Shown: positions 1 to 5,872 of the stretch, one piece after another
Position numbering within the stretch: position 1 is the stretch's first letter
How the letters are laid out: each line of letters opens with the position of its first letter
Source of the DNA: Acidobacteriaceae bacterium
GTDB taxonomy: Bacteria; Acidobacteriota; Terriglobia; Terriglobales; Acidobacteriaceae
Assembly (NCBI GenBank): GCA_003162495.1
Contig: PMOF01000139.1
Location: forward strand, 6,429 to 12,300
Length of the DNA: 5,872 nucleotides
Direction: 5' to 3'
The notes under the pieces: model-generated
The model's input: the letters and a program-made list of their open reading frames with translations, nothing else
What the model was told of the DNA's origin: nothing
Database searches by the model: none
Program-made: the position numbers and the translations under genes

Positions 1-1673
1 AGAGGACCGGGCGCCCGAACCCAGCGGACGGCGGAATTCTCATTGGCGAATCCGCTCTTGAAGGTCATGACCACATGGCCGCCGGCCTTGACGTAATCGG
101 CAATGCGCTGCAGCAGGGCGTCGTCGGAGATGTAAAGCGCGGGGACGATGAGGACTTTATAGGCGGAAAAATCCTGGGTCTCGGGGAAGACAAAGTCGGA
201 GCCGACGTTGAGGTCGTAGAGGGTCTTGTGCATCTGCTGCACCAGGGAGGCGTAGCCGTCGGGCTCGCCGGTCCAGCTTCTTGCCGGGACGCCGCCGCCG
301 TAAGGCATAAAGCTGATGGCGTTAGCGGAGTCGCGGCTCCATAGGATGGCGACCTGGTTGTGAACCTGGATTCCGACCAGATGCGGGCCGATCTTTTGTA
401 GCTCATGCGCGGTGCGGCTCATCTCGGCGTACTCGCGATTGGGCTCCAGATCGTGGGAGAGAATGCCCTTCCAGTAGGTTTCCTGATTCGCAGCAAGCGA
501 GGCCCAATGCCAGTACTCGACCATGTTGGCGCCGCTGGCGAGATAGGTGTAGACATCTTCGCGGAGCTGGCCGTCGTAGGGCGGAGACTGGCCGCCGGAG
601 GTCCAGCCGATGGTTTGCGCGTTGGTTTCGGTGACCAGAAAGTTATGGAGCTTGAGTGAGCGGGAGAAATCGCTTTGCAAAGCCTGAAAGGAGCCGTCGT
701 AGTGGTCCTGGGTGCCGTGATAGATGTTGTCGGCGACAATGTCGAGTGAGTCGGCAACAGCATTCTCATTCACGTCGCGCTTCATCATGCCGCCGTAGTC
801 GGTGGTAATGAACTGGCTGGGCGAGGCGCACTCGCGAACCAGCGCGGCCTGCCAGTGAAGGAAGTCGGTGACGCGCATTTGGCTCCAGCGCGTCCACTCC
901 AGCTTGTAGCCTGTGGAGATGGTGCCGTCACGGGTGGGCAGGTCTTCCCAGGTGAGCAGGTTTTCTCCCCAGTAGTTAAGGAACCAGGCCTTGCTCAGCG
1001 CCTCAGGGGTGACGAACTTCTTTTCGAGGTAGTGCTGAAAGCCGATGAAGACGTCGGGGTTGGCGGCGTCGTAGCTGCCGGTTTCGTTGTCCAGCTGCCA
1101 GCCGATCACGGTGGGGTTGTCTTTATAGTGAGTGACGATGTGGCGGATGAGTCGCTCGGCGTAGAAACGGTAGGCGGGGGAATCGGTGTCCATGTTCTGG
1201 CGGATGCCGTAGGGAACGGCGACGGGCTGGCCGCCGAACATGCCGCCGGGGATACGCCTGGCGAGGATTTCCGGATGCTGGTGGGCCATCCACGCGGGGA
1301 TGGAGTAGGTGGGCGTGCCGAGGATCACCTTGATGCCGGCCTTGCCCATGGCGTCGACGACGCGGTCCATCCAGGCGTACTCGAAGCGGCCGTCTTCGGG
1401 CTCCCAAAGGCTCCAGGTGGACTCACCCATGCGGACCACGTTGAGGCCGGCGGCTTTCATCAGTGCGACATCTTTGTCGAGGCGGATGGCCTGGGCGTCG
1501 GGGGTGTCCTGCGGCATGTATTCGTTGTAGTAGGCAGCGCCGTAAAGGACGGTGGGGAAGTCGAGGGTCTTTTGGGCGGGAGTGGCGGGAAGGGCCTGGG
1601 CGCCGGCGGTGGCGAAGGCGGCGATGAGTGCAATGGACGTGAGAGTGAGAGAGCGTTTGCTGGACGAACGCAT
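1..1673 (-). CDS. GH42 beta-galactosidase, exported, 3' end beyond the window
   Basis: Glycoside hydrolase family 42 enzymes release terminal beta-galactose (sometimes arabinose) from oligosaccharides and plant-wall galactans by a retaining mechanism. The visible 557 residues begin with a signal peptide: SSKR, a hydrophobic run at about 9-25, and a likely cut after AQA at residue 27. This suggests periplasmic or secreted action, unlike the many cytoplasmic GH42 enzymes. The TIM barrel follows, with YGAAYYNEYMP near the start, RMGESTWSLWEP, and WQLDNE, whose Glu197 is the expected acid/base. VTETNAQ carries Glu349, the expected nucleophile, and is followed by GANMVEYWHW. From about residue 435 the sequence resembles the GH42 trimerisation domain (YKVLIVPALYISDD, then YVKAGGHVVMTFKSG). 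The four-Cys zinc cluster of Thermus-type GH42 is absent after WQLDNE. The family usually runs 650-700 residues, so about 100-150 are missing off the left edge. The ATG at 1673 is supported by AAGAGG seven bases upstream. Family assignment is strong; substrate is not determined. Confidence 0.9.
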   Translation of the reverse strand, partial: MRSSSKRSLTLTSIALIAAFATAGAQALPATPAQKTLDFPTVLYGAAYYNEYMPQDTPDAQAIRLDKDVALMKAAGLNVVRMGESTWSLWEPEDGRFEYAWMDRVVDAMGKAGIKVILGTPTYSIPAWMAHQHPEILARRIPGGMFGGQPVAVPYGIRQNMDTDSPAYRFYAERLIRHIVTHYKDNPTVIGWQLDNETGSYDAANPDVFIGFQHYLEKKFVTPEALSKAWFLNYWGENLLTWEDLPTRDGTISTGYKLEWTRWSQMRVTDFLHWQAALVRECASPSQFITTDYGGMMKRDVNENAVADSLDIVADNIYHGTQDHYDGSFQALQSDFSRSLKLHNFLVTETNAQTIGWTSGGQSPPYDGQLREDVYTYLASGANMVEYWHWASLAANQETYWKGILSHDLEPNREYAEMSRTAHELQKIGPHLVGIQVHNQVAILWSRDSANAISFMPYGGGVPARSWTGEPDGYASLVQQMHKTLYDLNVGSDFVFPETQDFSAYKVLIVPALYISDDALLQRIADYVKAGGHVVMTFKSGFANENSAVRWVRAPGP

Positions 1674-1735
1674 GGGGCGACCTCTTGTTGAGCCGACGAG
1701 CAAGTTTAAACCAGAAGGGGCGGGGCGGAGCGCGG

Positions 1736-2155
1736 TCAGGGCTGCCAGGGATTGAGGATGGCGACGCCTGTTGGTTGAAAATGTGCGATGTTGCGCGTGA
1801 CGACGGTCATGCCATGAACGAGCGCGGTTGCGGCGATGAGGGCATCGCGATAAGAGCGGGGATTTGGTACATGCAAAGCCGCGCACCTGATCGCAACGGG
1901 AGTATCGACCGGCAGGATGCGCCCGCCAAATGCTGGAAGAACGTGGCTTTGCATCCATGATCGCAGCAGTGCGCCCTGGAACGGATCGCGACGTTCCATT
2001 AGCAGCGTTCCCAATTCAAGCTCCGAAATGGTGATGGCGGATAGAAACATCGAATCCGCAGGCACGCTCCTGGCCCAAGCTGCAACGCGGCGATCTGCTT
2101 TGCCGGTGCTTTGCTTGCGGAACTCGGAGATGACATTCGTATCGAGCAAATGCAT
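1736..2155 (-). CDS. vapC: VapC/FitB-like PIN-domain ribonuclease toxin
   Basis: This is a 139-residue PIN-domain protein, the usual size for a VapC or FitB-type toxin. Family members are Mg2+-dependent endoribonucleases that cut RNA (tRNA or rRNA in studied cases) when freed from the antitoxin. The acidic active site is visible: Asp5 in LLDTNVISEF, Glu45 in AITISELELG, and Asp104 in YRDALIAATA, with the C-terminal VVTRNIAHF motif after it. Many homologues have Asp where His125 sits in TRNxxHF, so that metal ligand may differ, although HF variants are not rare. The ATG shares one base with the TGA of the upstream antitoxin gene (TGATG), and I see no clear Shine-Dalgarno, so translation is probably coupled. 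Its RNA target cannot be read from the sequence. No inactivating change is seen, so the toxin looks intact. Confidence 0.92.
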   Translation of the reverse strand: MHLLDTNVISEFRKQSTGKADRRVAAWARSVPADSMFLSAITISELELGTLLMERRDPFQGALLRSWMQSHVLPAFGGRILPVDTPVAIRCAALHVPNPRSYRDALIAATALVHGMTVVTRNIAHFQPTGVAILNPWQP

Positions 2156-2412
2156 CAGGATAGGTCAGCCGCGCGAAAAAGTTCATCACCGAGACGAGGC
2201 GGATCAAAGTCGATTGCGTCGGCCTCCGGCATTGCCAGCAGGTCGAGGATACTCTCTTGCTTGTTAGTGATTTTCTGGTACTCCGCAATGGTGAGCAGTA
2301 CATGGGCGGGACGTCCGCGGTCGGTGATGAACACGGGGCCTTTGCGGGCGGCCTTCTTGGCGCGACTGGTGTCTTGATTGAATTCCCGGCTGGAAAGTGT
2401 AGTGATGGCCAC
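2155..2412 (-). CDS. Phd/YefM-family antitoxin of the PIN toxin pair
   Basis: This 85-residue protein neutralises the adjacent toxin and, in this family, also represses its own operon through its N-terminal DNA-binding fold. The N-terminal half has the Phd/YefM pattern: a short first strand (AITTLSSREFNQD), a basic helix (SRAKKAARKG), then PVFITDRGRPAHVLLTIAEYQKI. The acidic C-terminal tail (about residues 55-85, with LLAMPEADAIDFDPP) is the expected toxin-binding arm. I chose GTG at 2412 because it gives the canonical family N-terminus and has a GGGGGTG purine run about five bases upstream. A TTG at 2433 in the same frame would add seven atypical residues and would begin inside the probable operator. 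The stop codon overlaps the toxin start by one base. Phd-type antitoxin with a VapC/FitB-like toxin is a common pairing. Confidence 0.9.
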   Translation of the reverse strand: MAITTLSSREFNQDTSRAKKAARKGPVFITDRGRPAHVLLTIAEYQKITNKQESILDLLAMPEADAIDFDPPRLGDELFRAADLS

Positions 2413-2423
2413 GGCGCACCCCC

Positions 2424-2445
2424 AATGTAGCAACGTAGCTACATT
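2424..2445 (-). promoter_or_regulatory. Putative autoregulatory operator of the toxin-antitoxin operon
   Basis: A perfect 8-bp inverted repeat, AATGTAGC and GCTACATT, is separated by six bases. A second self-complementary octamer, GTAGCTAC (2435-2442), is nested in it, so the site carries three copies of a GTAGC/GCTAC half-site. It lies 11 bp upstream of the antitoxin GTG and touches the -10-like box. Phd/YefM antitoxins bind palindromes in their own promoters, so an operator is the simplest reading. Binding itself is inferred, not shown. Confidence 0.6.
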
Positions 2446-2448
2446 TTA
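2443..2448 (-). promoter_or_regulatory. -10-like box for the toxin-antitoxin operon
   Basis: The minus strand reads TAAAAT, five of six matches to the TATAAT consensus, in an AT-rich patch within otherwise G+C-rich DNA. Transcription would begin near 2436, inside the palindrome, and give a leader of about 24 bases before the GTG. No good -35 box is visible at 16-18 bp; TTTACC at 2469-2474 is spaced too far (20 bp). Any -35 would lie within the 3' end of the phosphoesterase gene. Confidence 0.4.
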
Positions 2449-2458
2449 GCATGAAGGG

Positions 2459-3568
2459 CTATTCGAAGGTAAACACCACGATTTCGGGGTGGGTGCCGAC
2501 GCGCATGGGAGGGCCCCAGGTGCCGACGCCGTAGGAGGTGAAAACCTGGAGCGCGCCGAAGCGCTGCAAGCCGTGGGTGAACTTGCCGAAGACGCGGCGG
2601 GTGATCCAGGTGAAGGGGAAGATTTGTCCTCCATGGGTGTGGCCGGAGAGCTGGAGGCTGATGCCGGCCTGTTCGACCTGGGGCAGGCGGCTGGGCGCGT
2701 GGTTGAGCAGAATGCTGGGCTCGTGGGGGCTCAGGCGAAGGCTCTCGAAGATGGGGCGGACGCGGGGGATGTTGGTGGAATCGCGGTAAGGGATGCCGAC
2801 GATCTGGAGGCCGTCGGCGATGACGCAGTGGTTGGCGAGGACCCGGATGCCGGCGCCGGTGAGCGCCTTGAGGTAGCGTGGCAGGTCGCCGAACTCGTCG
2901 TGGTTTCCGGTGGAGAAATAGATGCCGAAGGGCGGAGTGAGCTGACGGAAAGGAGCGGCGAGCTGCTCGGGGTCGACCGGGGTGCCGTCAAAGAAGTCGC
3001 CGGGAATAAAGACGATGTCTGGCTGGAGGCGGTTGACGATGCCCACGATGCGGCGGCTGAACCCGGCGGCGTTTACGTTGCCCAGGTGCAGATCGCTGAG
3101 CAGCACGGCGGTGCGGCCGCGCCAGGAATCGGGCAGGTTGGGAAGCTGGATGGGAACGCGGCGAATGCGAATCCAGAGAGCATTGAAAAGGCCGTAGAGG
3201 CCGGCCAGGACAGCGAAGCCAAAGAGGCTTGCGGCGATGAGCGGACGATGGTGGTGAAGCGAAGCCAGGCCTAGCGCAGCGTCTAAAAGCCAGCAGAGGC
3301 AGGCGGCGAAAAAGATGAAGTTCAAAAAGCCGAGCCAGACGGCAGCGAAATTATAGAGAAGCGCGACCAGCCAGTTGGAGAAGCGGAAGGCGAGCAGCGC
3401 GGCGACGATAAAGCTGATGGACAGCAGAAAGAGCGCGATCCGGAGCCCTTGCGAGGCTGCGGGGCTGAGACTCCACCAGAAGTCGATGCAGGTGCGATAG
3501 ATGAACCAATGGGCGAGAAACAAAAAGGCTTGGATGAAGGTGACGCCCAGGAAAGGCCAGACTTTCAA
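2459..3568 (-). CDS. Membrane-anchored metallophosphoesterase (YkuE/YaeI/TMPPE-like)
   Basis: This 369-residue protein has a membrane N-terminal half and a calcineurin-like phosphoesterase C-terminal half. Hydrophobic segments are at about residues 4-24, 42-61, 65-101 (long enough for two passes) and 109-133, giving four or five membrane spans. The dinuclear-metal motifs then follow in order: SDLHLG (Asp159, His161), GDFFDG (Asp191), GNHDE (Asn222, His223), LNHAP (His290) and SGHTHGGQ (His310, His312). All expected ligands are present, so it should be active. The end, YGVGTWGPPMRVG, is typical of the YkuE-like branch, some members of which act on lipid-linked substrates such as UDP-diacylglucosamine or phospholipids; the substrate here is unknown. 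I chose TTG at 3568 because AGGAG lies seven bases upstream and the first membrane span follows directly. A longer in-frame reading to 3646 adds 26 unrelated polar residues. It is divergent from hemW. Confidence 0.9.
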   Translation of the reverse strand: MKVWPFLGVTFIQAFLFLAHWFIYRTCIDFWWSLSPAASQGLRIALFLLSISFIVAALLAFRFSNWLVALLYNFAAVWLGFLNFIFFAACLCWLLDAALGLASLHHHRPLIAASLFGFAVLAGLYGLFNALWIRIRRVPIQLPNLPDSWRGRTAVLLSDLHLGNVNAAGFSRRIVGIVNRLQPDIVFIPGDFFDGTPVDPEQLAAPFRQLTPPFGIYFSTGNHDEFGDLPRYLKALTGAGIRVLANHCVIADGLQIVGIPYRDSTNIPRVRPIFESLRLSPHEPSILLNHAPSRLPQVEQAGISLQLSGHTHGGQIFPFTWITRRVFGKFTHGLQRFGALQVFTSYGVGTWGPPMRVGTHPEIVVFTFE

Positions 3569-3575
3569 ACGGGAA

Positions 3576-3580
3576 CTCCT
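3576..3580 (-). promoter_or_regulatory. Ribosome binding site that fixes a TTG start
   Basis: On the minus strand AGGAG, within AGAGAGGAG, ends seven bases before TTG at 3568. This is the best Shine-Dalgarno match upstream of any in-frame start of the phosphoesterase gene, and it decides against the upstream start at 3646. Confidence 0.75.
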
Positions 3581-3654
3581 CTCTTTGATTCTTGCACGAG
3601 CGCAAACCGGAAGCTGGGCGCCGAAGACAGCGAACGCGTGAAACAATCATTTGG

Positions 3655-5010
3655 ATGCCGGTTTCAAATAAAAACACGCTGGGTGTTTACGTTTCGATCC
3701 CCTTTTGCCGGTCGAAGTGCACCTATTGCAACTTTGCCTCGGGGGTTTATCCGGCCAGCGAGCATGCGCGCTATGTGGAGCGGGTAGTTCAAGATTTGAC
3801 CGCGGCCGGGGAGTGGGCGGCGCAGATGGGTGTGGACCTTCCGCGCCGCGTGGACACGATTTACCTGGGCGGGGGCACGCCCAGTTTGCTGGAACCGGCG
3901 CTGCTGGCGCGGCTGTTTGGGGTGATGAGGGCGGAGTTCGACGTGGAGGCGGACGCCGAAATTACGGTGGAATGCGCGCCGGGGCAGATTGCGGACGAGA
4001 CGCTGGAGGCGCTCGCGGCGGCGGGCGTGAATCGGGTGAGCCTGGGCGTGCAATCGTTTATCGACCGTGAGGCGCAGGTGAGCGGGCGGCTGCATGGACG
4101 GAAGATTGTGGAGCAGGATTTGCGGCGGTTGCGTGAGGCGGGAATTGCGAACCTGAACGTGGACCTGATTGCGGGACTGGCCGGGCAGACGTTTGCGTCG
4201 TGGGAGGAATCGCTTGAGGCAGTGGTGGAGAGCGGAGTTGCGCACGCGAGCGTGTACATGCTGGAGGTGGACGAAGATTCGCGGCTTGGTCGTGAGATGC
4301 TGGCCGGCGGAGCGCGCTATCACGCGGATCTGATTCCGATGGACGACGCGATTGCGCAGATGTATGAGCGGGCGATCGAGAGGCTGGGACAGGCGGGGCT
4401 GGAGCAATACGAGATTTCGAATTTCAGCCGGGCGGGGTTTCGATCGCGGCACAATCTGCGCTATTGGGAGAGGCGGCCGTATCTGGGAGTGGGGCTGGAT
4501 GCGTCGTCCATGCTGCGGGGGGCCGGAGCAGAACATGGGAAGGCACTGGAGGTTGACCCAGAAGAGAATACCTCAGGGGCTAAAGCCCCGGTTGATTTTG
4601 ATGGGAAGATGTACGGGCTAAAGCCCGTACCCTTCGACAAGGCTAGCCCTTCCGCATCGCCTCTTGAAGAGTTCGTGTTGAGATCGACGACCACGGATGC
4701 GCTGGGGGCTTTTCTTGAGGGACCGCAGCCGGCGGAGACCGCGTGGCTCTCTCCGGAGCGGCAGCACGAGGAGGCGTGGTTCCTGGGGCTGCGGTTGAAT
4801 GCGGGAGTGGATGTGGCGGCGGTGGAGCGGGAGTTTGGGCGCGAGATGGTTGCGGCAGCGATGGAGGTTGTTGGGCGGCTGGTCGAGGATGGGCTGCTGA
4901 GTTCCGATGGGAAGGCGGTTCGGCTGACGGCGCGGGGGCGAATGGTGTCGAATGATGTGTTTCAGGAGTTTCTCGGGGCAGATGCGGAAGACTGTGTACT
5001 CAGCCGGTAA
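3655..5010 (+). CDS. hemW: HemW-type radical SAM haem chaperone, with in-frame repeat insertion
   Basis: HemW is a cytoplasmic or membrane-associated radical SAM protein that binds haem and hands it to haemoproteins. It is often mis-annotated as oxygen-independent coproporphyrinogen III oxidase (HemN). The 4Fe-4S motif is IPFCRSKCTYCNF with Cys18, Cys22 and Cys25. The residue two after the last Cys is Phe, not the fourth Cys of true HemN (CxxxCxxCxC), which points to HemW. SAM-binding LGGGTP is at 71-76, then the NRVSLGVQSF strand, YEISNFSR, RHNLRYW and YLGVGLDASS. The C-terminal HemN_C domain spans about 341-451, ending in RGRMVSNDVFQEF. At 451 residues it exceeds the usual ~380-400, mainly through residues ~292-340, which contain two repeat palindromes. 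ATG at 3655 puts the core strand just after the start; a TTG at 3592 in the same frame adds 21 atypical residues. No strong Shine-Dalgarno is visible. The gene is divergent from the phosphoesterase. Confidence 0.92.
   Translation: MPVSNKNTLGVYVSIPFCRSKCTYCNFASGVYPASEHARYVERVVQDLTAAGEWAAQMGVDLPRRVDTIYLGGGTPSLLEPALLARLFGVMRAEFDVEADAEITVECAPGQIADETLEALAAAGVNRVSLGVQSFIDREAQVSGRLHGRKIVEQDLRRLREAGIANLNVDLIAGLAGQTFASWEESLEAVVESGVAHASVYMLEVDEDSRLGREMLAGGARYHADLIPMDDAIAQMYERAIERLGQAGLEQYEISNFSRAGFRSRHNLRYWERRPYLGVGLDASSMLRGAGAEHGKALEVDPEENTSGAKAPVDFDGKMYGLKPVPFDKASPSASPLEEFVLRSTTTDALGAFLEGPQPAETAWLSPERQHEEAWFLGLRLNAGVDVAAVEREFGREMVAAAMEVVGRLVEDGLLSSDGKAVRLTARGRMVSNDVFQEFLGADAEDCVLSR
4576..4630. repeat. 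Paired REP-like palindromes inside hemW
   Basis: Two palindromes share the core GGGCTAAAGCCC. The first is GGGGCTAAAGCCCC at 4576-4589; the second is GTACGGGCTAAAGCCCGTAC at 4611-4630. Both can fold as hairpins with a TAAA loop and stems of 5 and 8 bp, or 6 and 9 bp as DNA palindromes. Their centres are 38 bp apart. They are read in frame as GAKAP and YGLKPVP, so TAA in the loops never becomes a stop. A GAAGAG hexamer flanks the segment at 4561-4566 and 4666-4671, which is 105 bp (35 codons) apart and could be a target duplication or chance. I associate such palindromes with dispersed repeats of Terriglobia genomes, from memory. The two palindromes are seen directly; the mobile origin is inference. 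Confidence 0.75.
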
Positions 5011-5104
5011 CGGAACACCAAGAGCTTATCAAAAAGCTAGTGATATGACTGAGCGGACCTGTTTTATCTGCCGCGGCTGACAGGGGTGCCGGCTGCGACT
5101 TAAT

Positions 5105-5108
5105 GAGG
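5105..5108 (+). promoter_or_regulatory. Weak ribosome binding site of the cytochrome gene
   Basis: GAGG within AATGAGGTAG ends 12 bases before ATG 5121, which is longer than ideal. It is the only purine-rich match near that start. Internal ATGs at 5130 and 5157 are possible alternatives but lack a better site and would shorten the charged segment before the membrane anchor. Confidence 0.4.
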
Positions 5109-5120
5109 TAGATTACGTCT

Positions 5121-5872
5121 ATGGCTAGAATGACAGCTCAGGCAATCTATCGGCGGATGTCGATCCCGCGTGTTTGTTCTTCCCTGATCCTGATTGTTAT
5201 CTTCTTGTGTTTGCTGTGGGGATTTCGGCCGCACTTGCAGGCGACTGTTGAAGCGCAGCAGAATCAGTCGCCAAAGGCCGAAGTTGCGGGGACCGAAGCC
5301 TCAAGCATTCCAGCGCATTCCGGCCAGGAGGGATATGTGGGATCGGCCGCATGCGCCCATTGCCATCTGGACATTTATTCGAACTTTTCCCGCACAGAAA
5401 TGGGGCGCTCGCTGACACGCGTAACGCCGGCCCTTGTAAAAACCCTGCCTATCCCCGACACCATGTACAGTCAGACTCTGGACCGTCATTTCGAGATTTT
5501 CGGGCAAAACGGAAATCTGTTTCAGAGCGAGTATCAAACCGCTGCCGATGGACAAGAGGTGTTTCGCAATACGATTGAGAACGGGTGGATCATTGGCGCG
5601 GGCGCTAATGGCTATGGGGCACTGGTCAAGCGCGGCGACTATCTTTTCGAAGCGCCTCTGTCGTTCTATTCCAGTGCGAAGAAGTGGGAGCTTTCGCCCG
5701 GATATGAGCGGAAGGATCTGGGATTCAATCGTGAAATCCTGGCGGGCTGCATATTTTGCCACAGCGGCCAGCCCACGCCAGTCAACGAAGTTACGGGAAA
5801 GATTGACCCGGCGACACCCCCTCCGGCGGCCATCGGATGCGAAAACTGCCACGGGCCGGGCGCAGCGCACAT
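5121..5872 (+). CDS. Multihaem c-type cytochrome (cytochrome c554-like), N-terminal part
   Basis: The open frame starts at ATG 5121 and runs off the right edge, showing 250 residues. A basic N-terminus (residues 11-17) leads into a hydrophobic span at about 18-34, a signal anchor or uncleaved export signal that places the rest outside the cytoplasm. Three haem c attachment sites follow: CAHCH at 78-82, CIFCH at 210-214 and CENCH at 240-244. The contexts YVGSAACAHCH...IYSNFSRTEMGRS and GCENCHGPGAAH resemble cytochrome c554/c-prime-type domains found in Acidobacteriota and Planctomycetes, where they are often followed by tetratricopeptide repeats. Whether repeats follow here lies outside the window. 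The protein probably transfers electrons or binds a redox substrate outside the cytoplasm; no specific reaction can be named. The 110-bp gap after hemW argues against tight co-translation with it. Confidence 0.85.
   Translation, partial: MARMTAQAIYRRMSIPRVCSSLILIVIFLCLLWGFRPHLQATVEAQQNQSPKAEVAGTEASSIPAHSGQEGYVGSAACAHCHLDIYSNFSRTEMGRSLTRVTPALVKTLPIPDTMYSQTLDRHFEIFGQNGNLFQSEYQTAADGQEVFRNTIENGWIIGAGANGYGALVKRGDYLFEAPLSFYSSAKKWELSPGYERKDLGFNREILAGCIFCHSGQPTPVNEVTGKIDPATPPPAAIGCENCHGPGAAH

Noticed and set aside
855..1691. Long plus-strand open frame (278 codons) opposite the galactosidase gene
   Set aside because: It is antisense to the GH42 frame, is dominated by Gly, Val and Ala in low-complexity order, and shows no family motif. 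It is a shadow of G+C-rich coding DNA.
2489..3274. Plus-strand open frame (261 codons) opposite the phosphoesterase
   Set aside because: It lies wholly over the metal-binding motifs of the minus-strand gene and has a Glu/Gly/Ala-rich sequence without recognisable domains.
3664..4536. Minus-strand open frame (290 codons) opposite hemW
   Set aside because: It mirrors the hemW coding region and is an Arg/His/Pro/Gln-rich shadow translation.
4576..4630. The two palindromes read as a CRISPR array or transcription terminator
   Set aside because: There are only two units with different outer arms and no regular spacers, and they lie within a coding sequence that continues with a conserved domain and lacks a T-run.
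5022..5037. AGCTT...AAGCT possible hairpin just after hemW
   Set aside because: The stem is short, A+T-rich and without a following T-tract, so it does not support a terminator call.
5058..5084. CCTGT...ACAGG inverted repeat enclosing GCCGCGGC, considered as a terminator for hemW
   Set aside because: The stem is only five pairs with a long loop and there is no T-run after it.
5077..5105. CTGACA as a -35 box for the cytochrome gene
   Set aside because: Five of six bases match TTGACA, but no acceptable -10 box lies 16-18 bp downstream.
5301..5870. Minus-strand open frame opposite the cytochrome
   Set aside because: The plus strand here encodes three CxxCH motifs in one uninterrupted frame with a membrane anchor, so the minus frame is a shadow.

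Overview
The window is G+C-rich, densely packed bacterial DNA. It fits Acidobacteriota, class Terriglobia (formerly subdivision 1). The reasons are a secreted-type GH42 galactosidase, a multihaem cytochrome of a kind common in that group, and short palindromes with a GGGCTAAAGCCC core that I associate with these genomes. This assignment is inferred from family recall; there is no rRNA or other marker in the window.

Layout, left to right. Positions 1-1673 (minus) hold a GH42 beta-galactosidase with a signal peptide; its C-terminus lies beyond the left edge. Positions 1736-2412 (minus) hold a type II toxin-antitoxin pair: a Phd/YefM-like antitoxin followed by a VapC/FitB-like PIN-domain toxin, joined by a one-base stop/start overlap. 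A palindromic putative operator overlaps a -10-like promoter box just upstream. Positions 2459-3568 (minus) hold a membrane-anchored metallophosphoesterase that most likely starts at TTG. Divergent from it, across an 86-bp gap, lies hemW at 3655-5010 (plus), a radical-SAM haem chaperone of the HemN/HemW family. A 110-bp gap without a gene follows. The window closes with the start of a membrane-anchored multihaem c-type cytochrome (5121 onwards, plus, open at the right edge) containing three CxxCH sites.

The genes do not form one pathway. The left half is three minus-strand units, with the toxin-antitoxin module inserted between two unrelated housekeeping or catabolic genes. HemW and the cytochrome are both haem-related and co-oriented, but the gap between them and the different processes they serve make a functional link speculative.

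The most unusual point is inside hemW. Two tandem palindromes of repeat-element type lie in frame within the coding sequence. They add an apparent segment of roughly 35-50 residues between the radical-SAM core and the C-terminal HemN_C domain, without interrupting the frame. I found no convincing evidence for a wholly new multigene system in this window.
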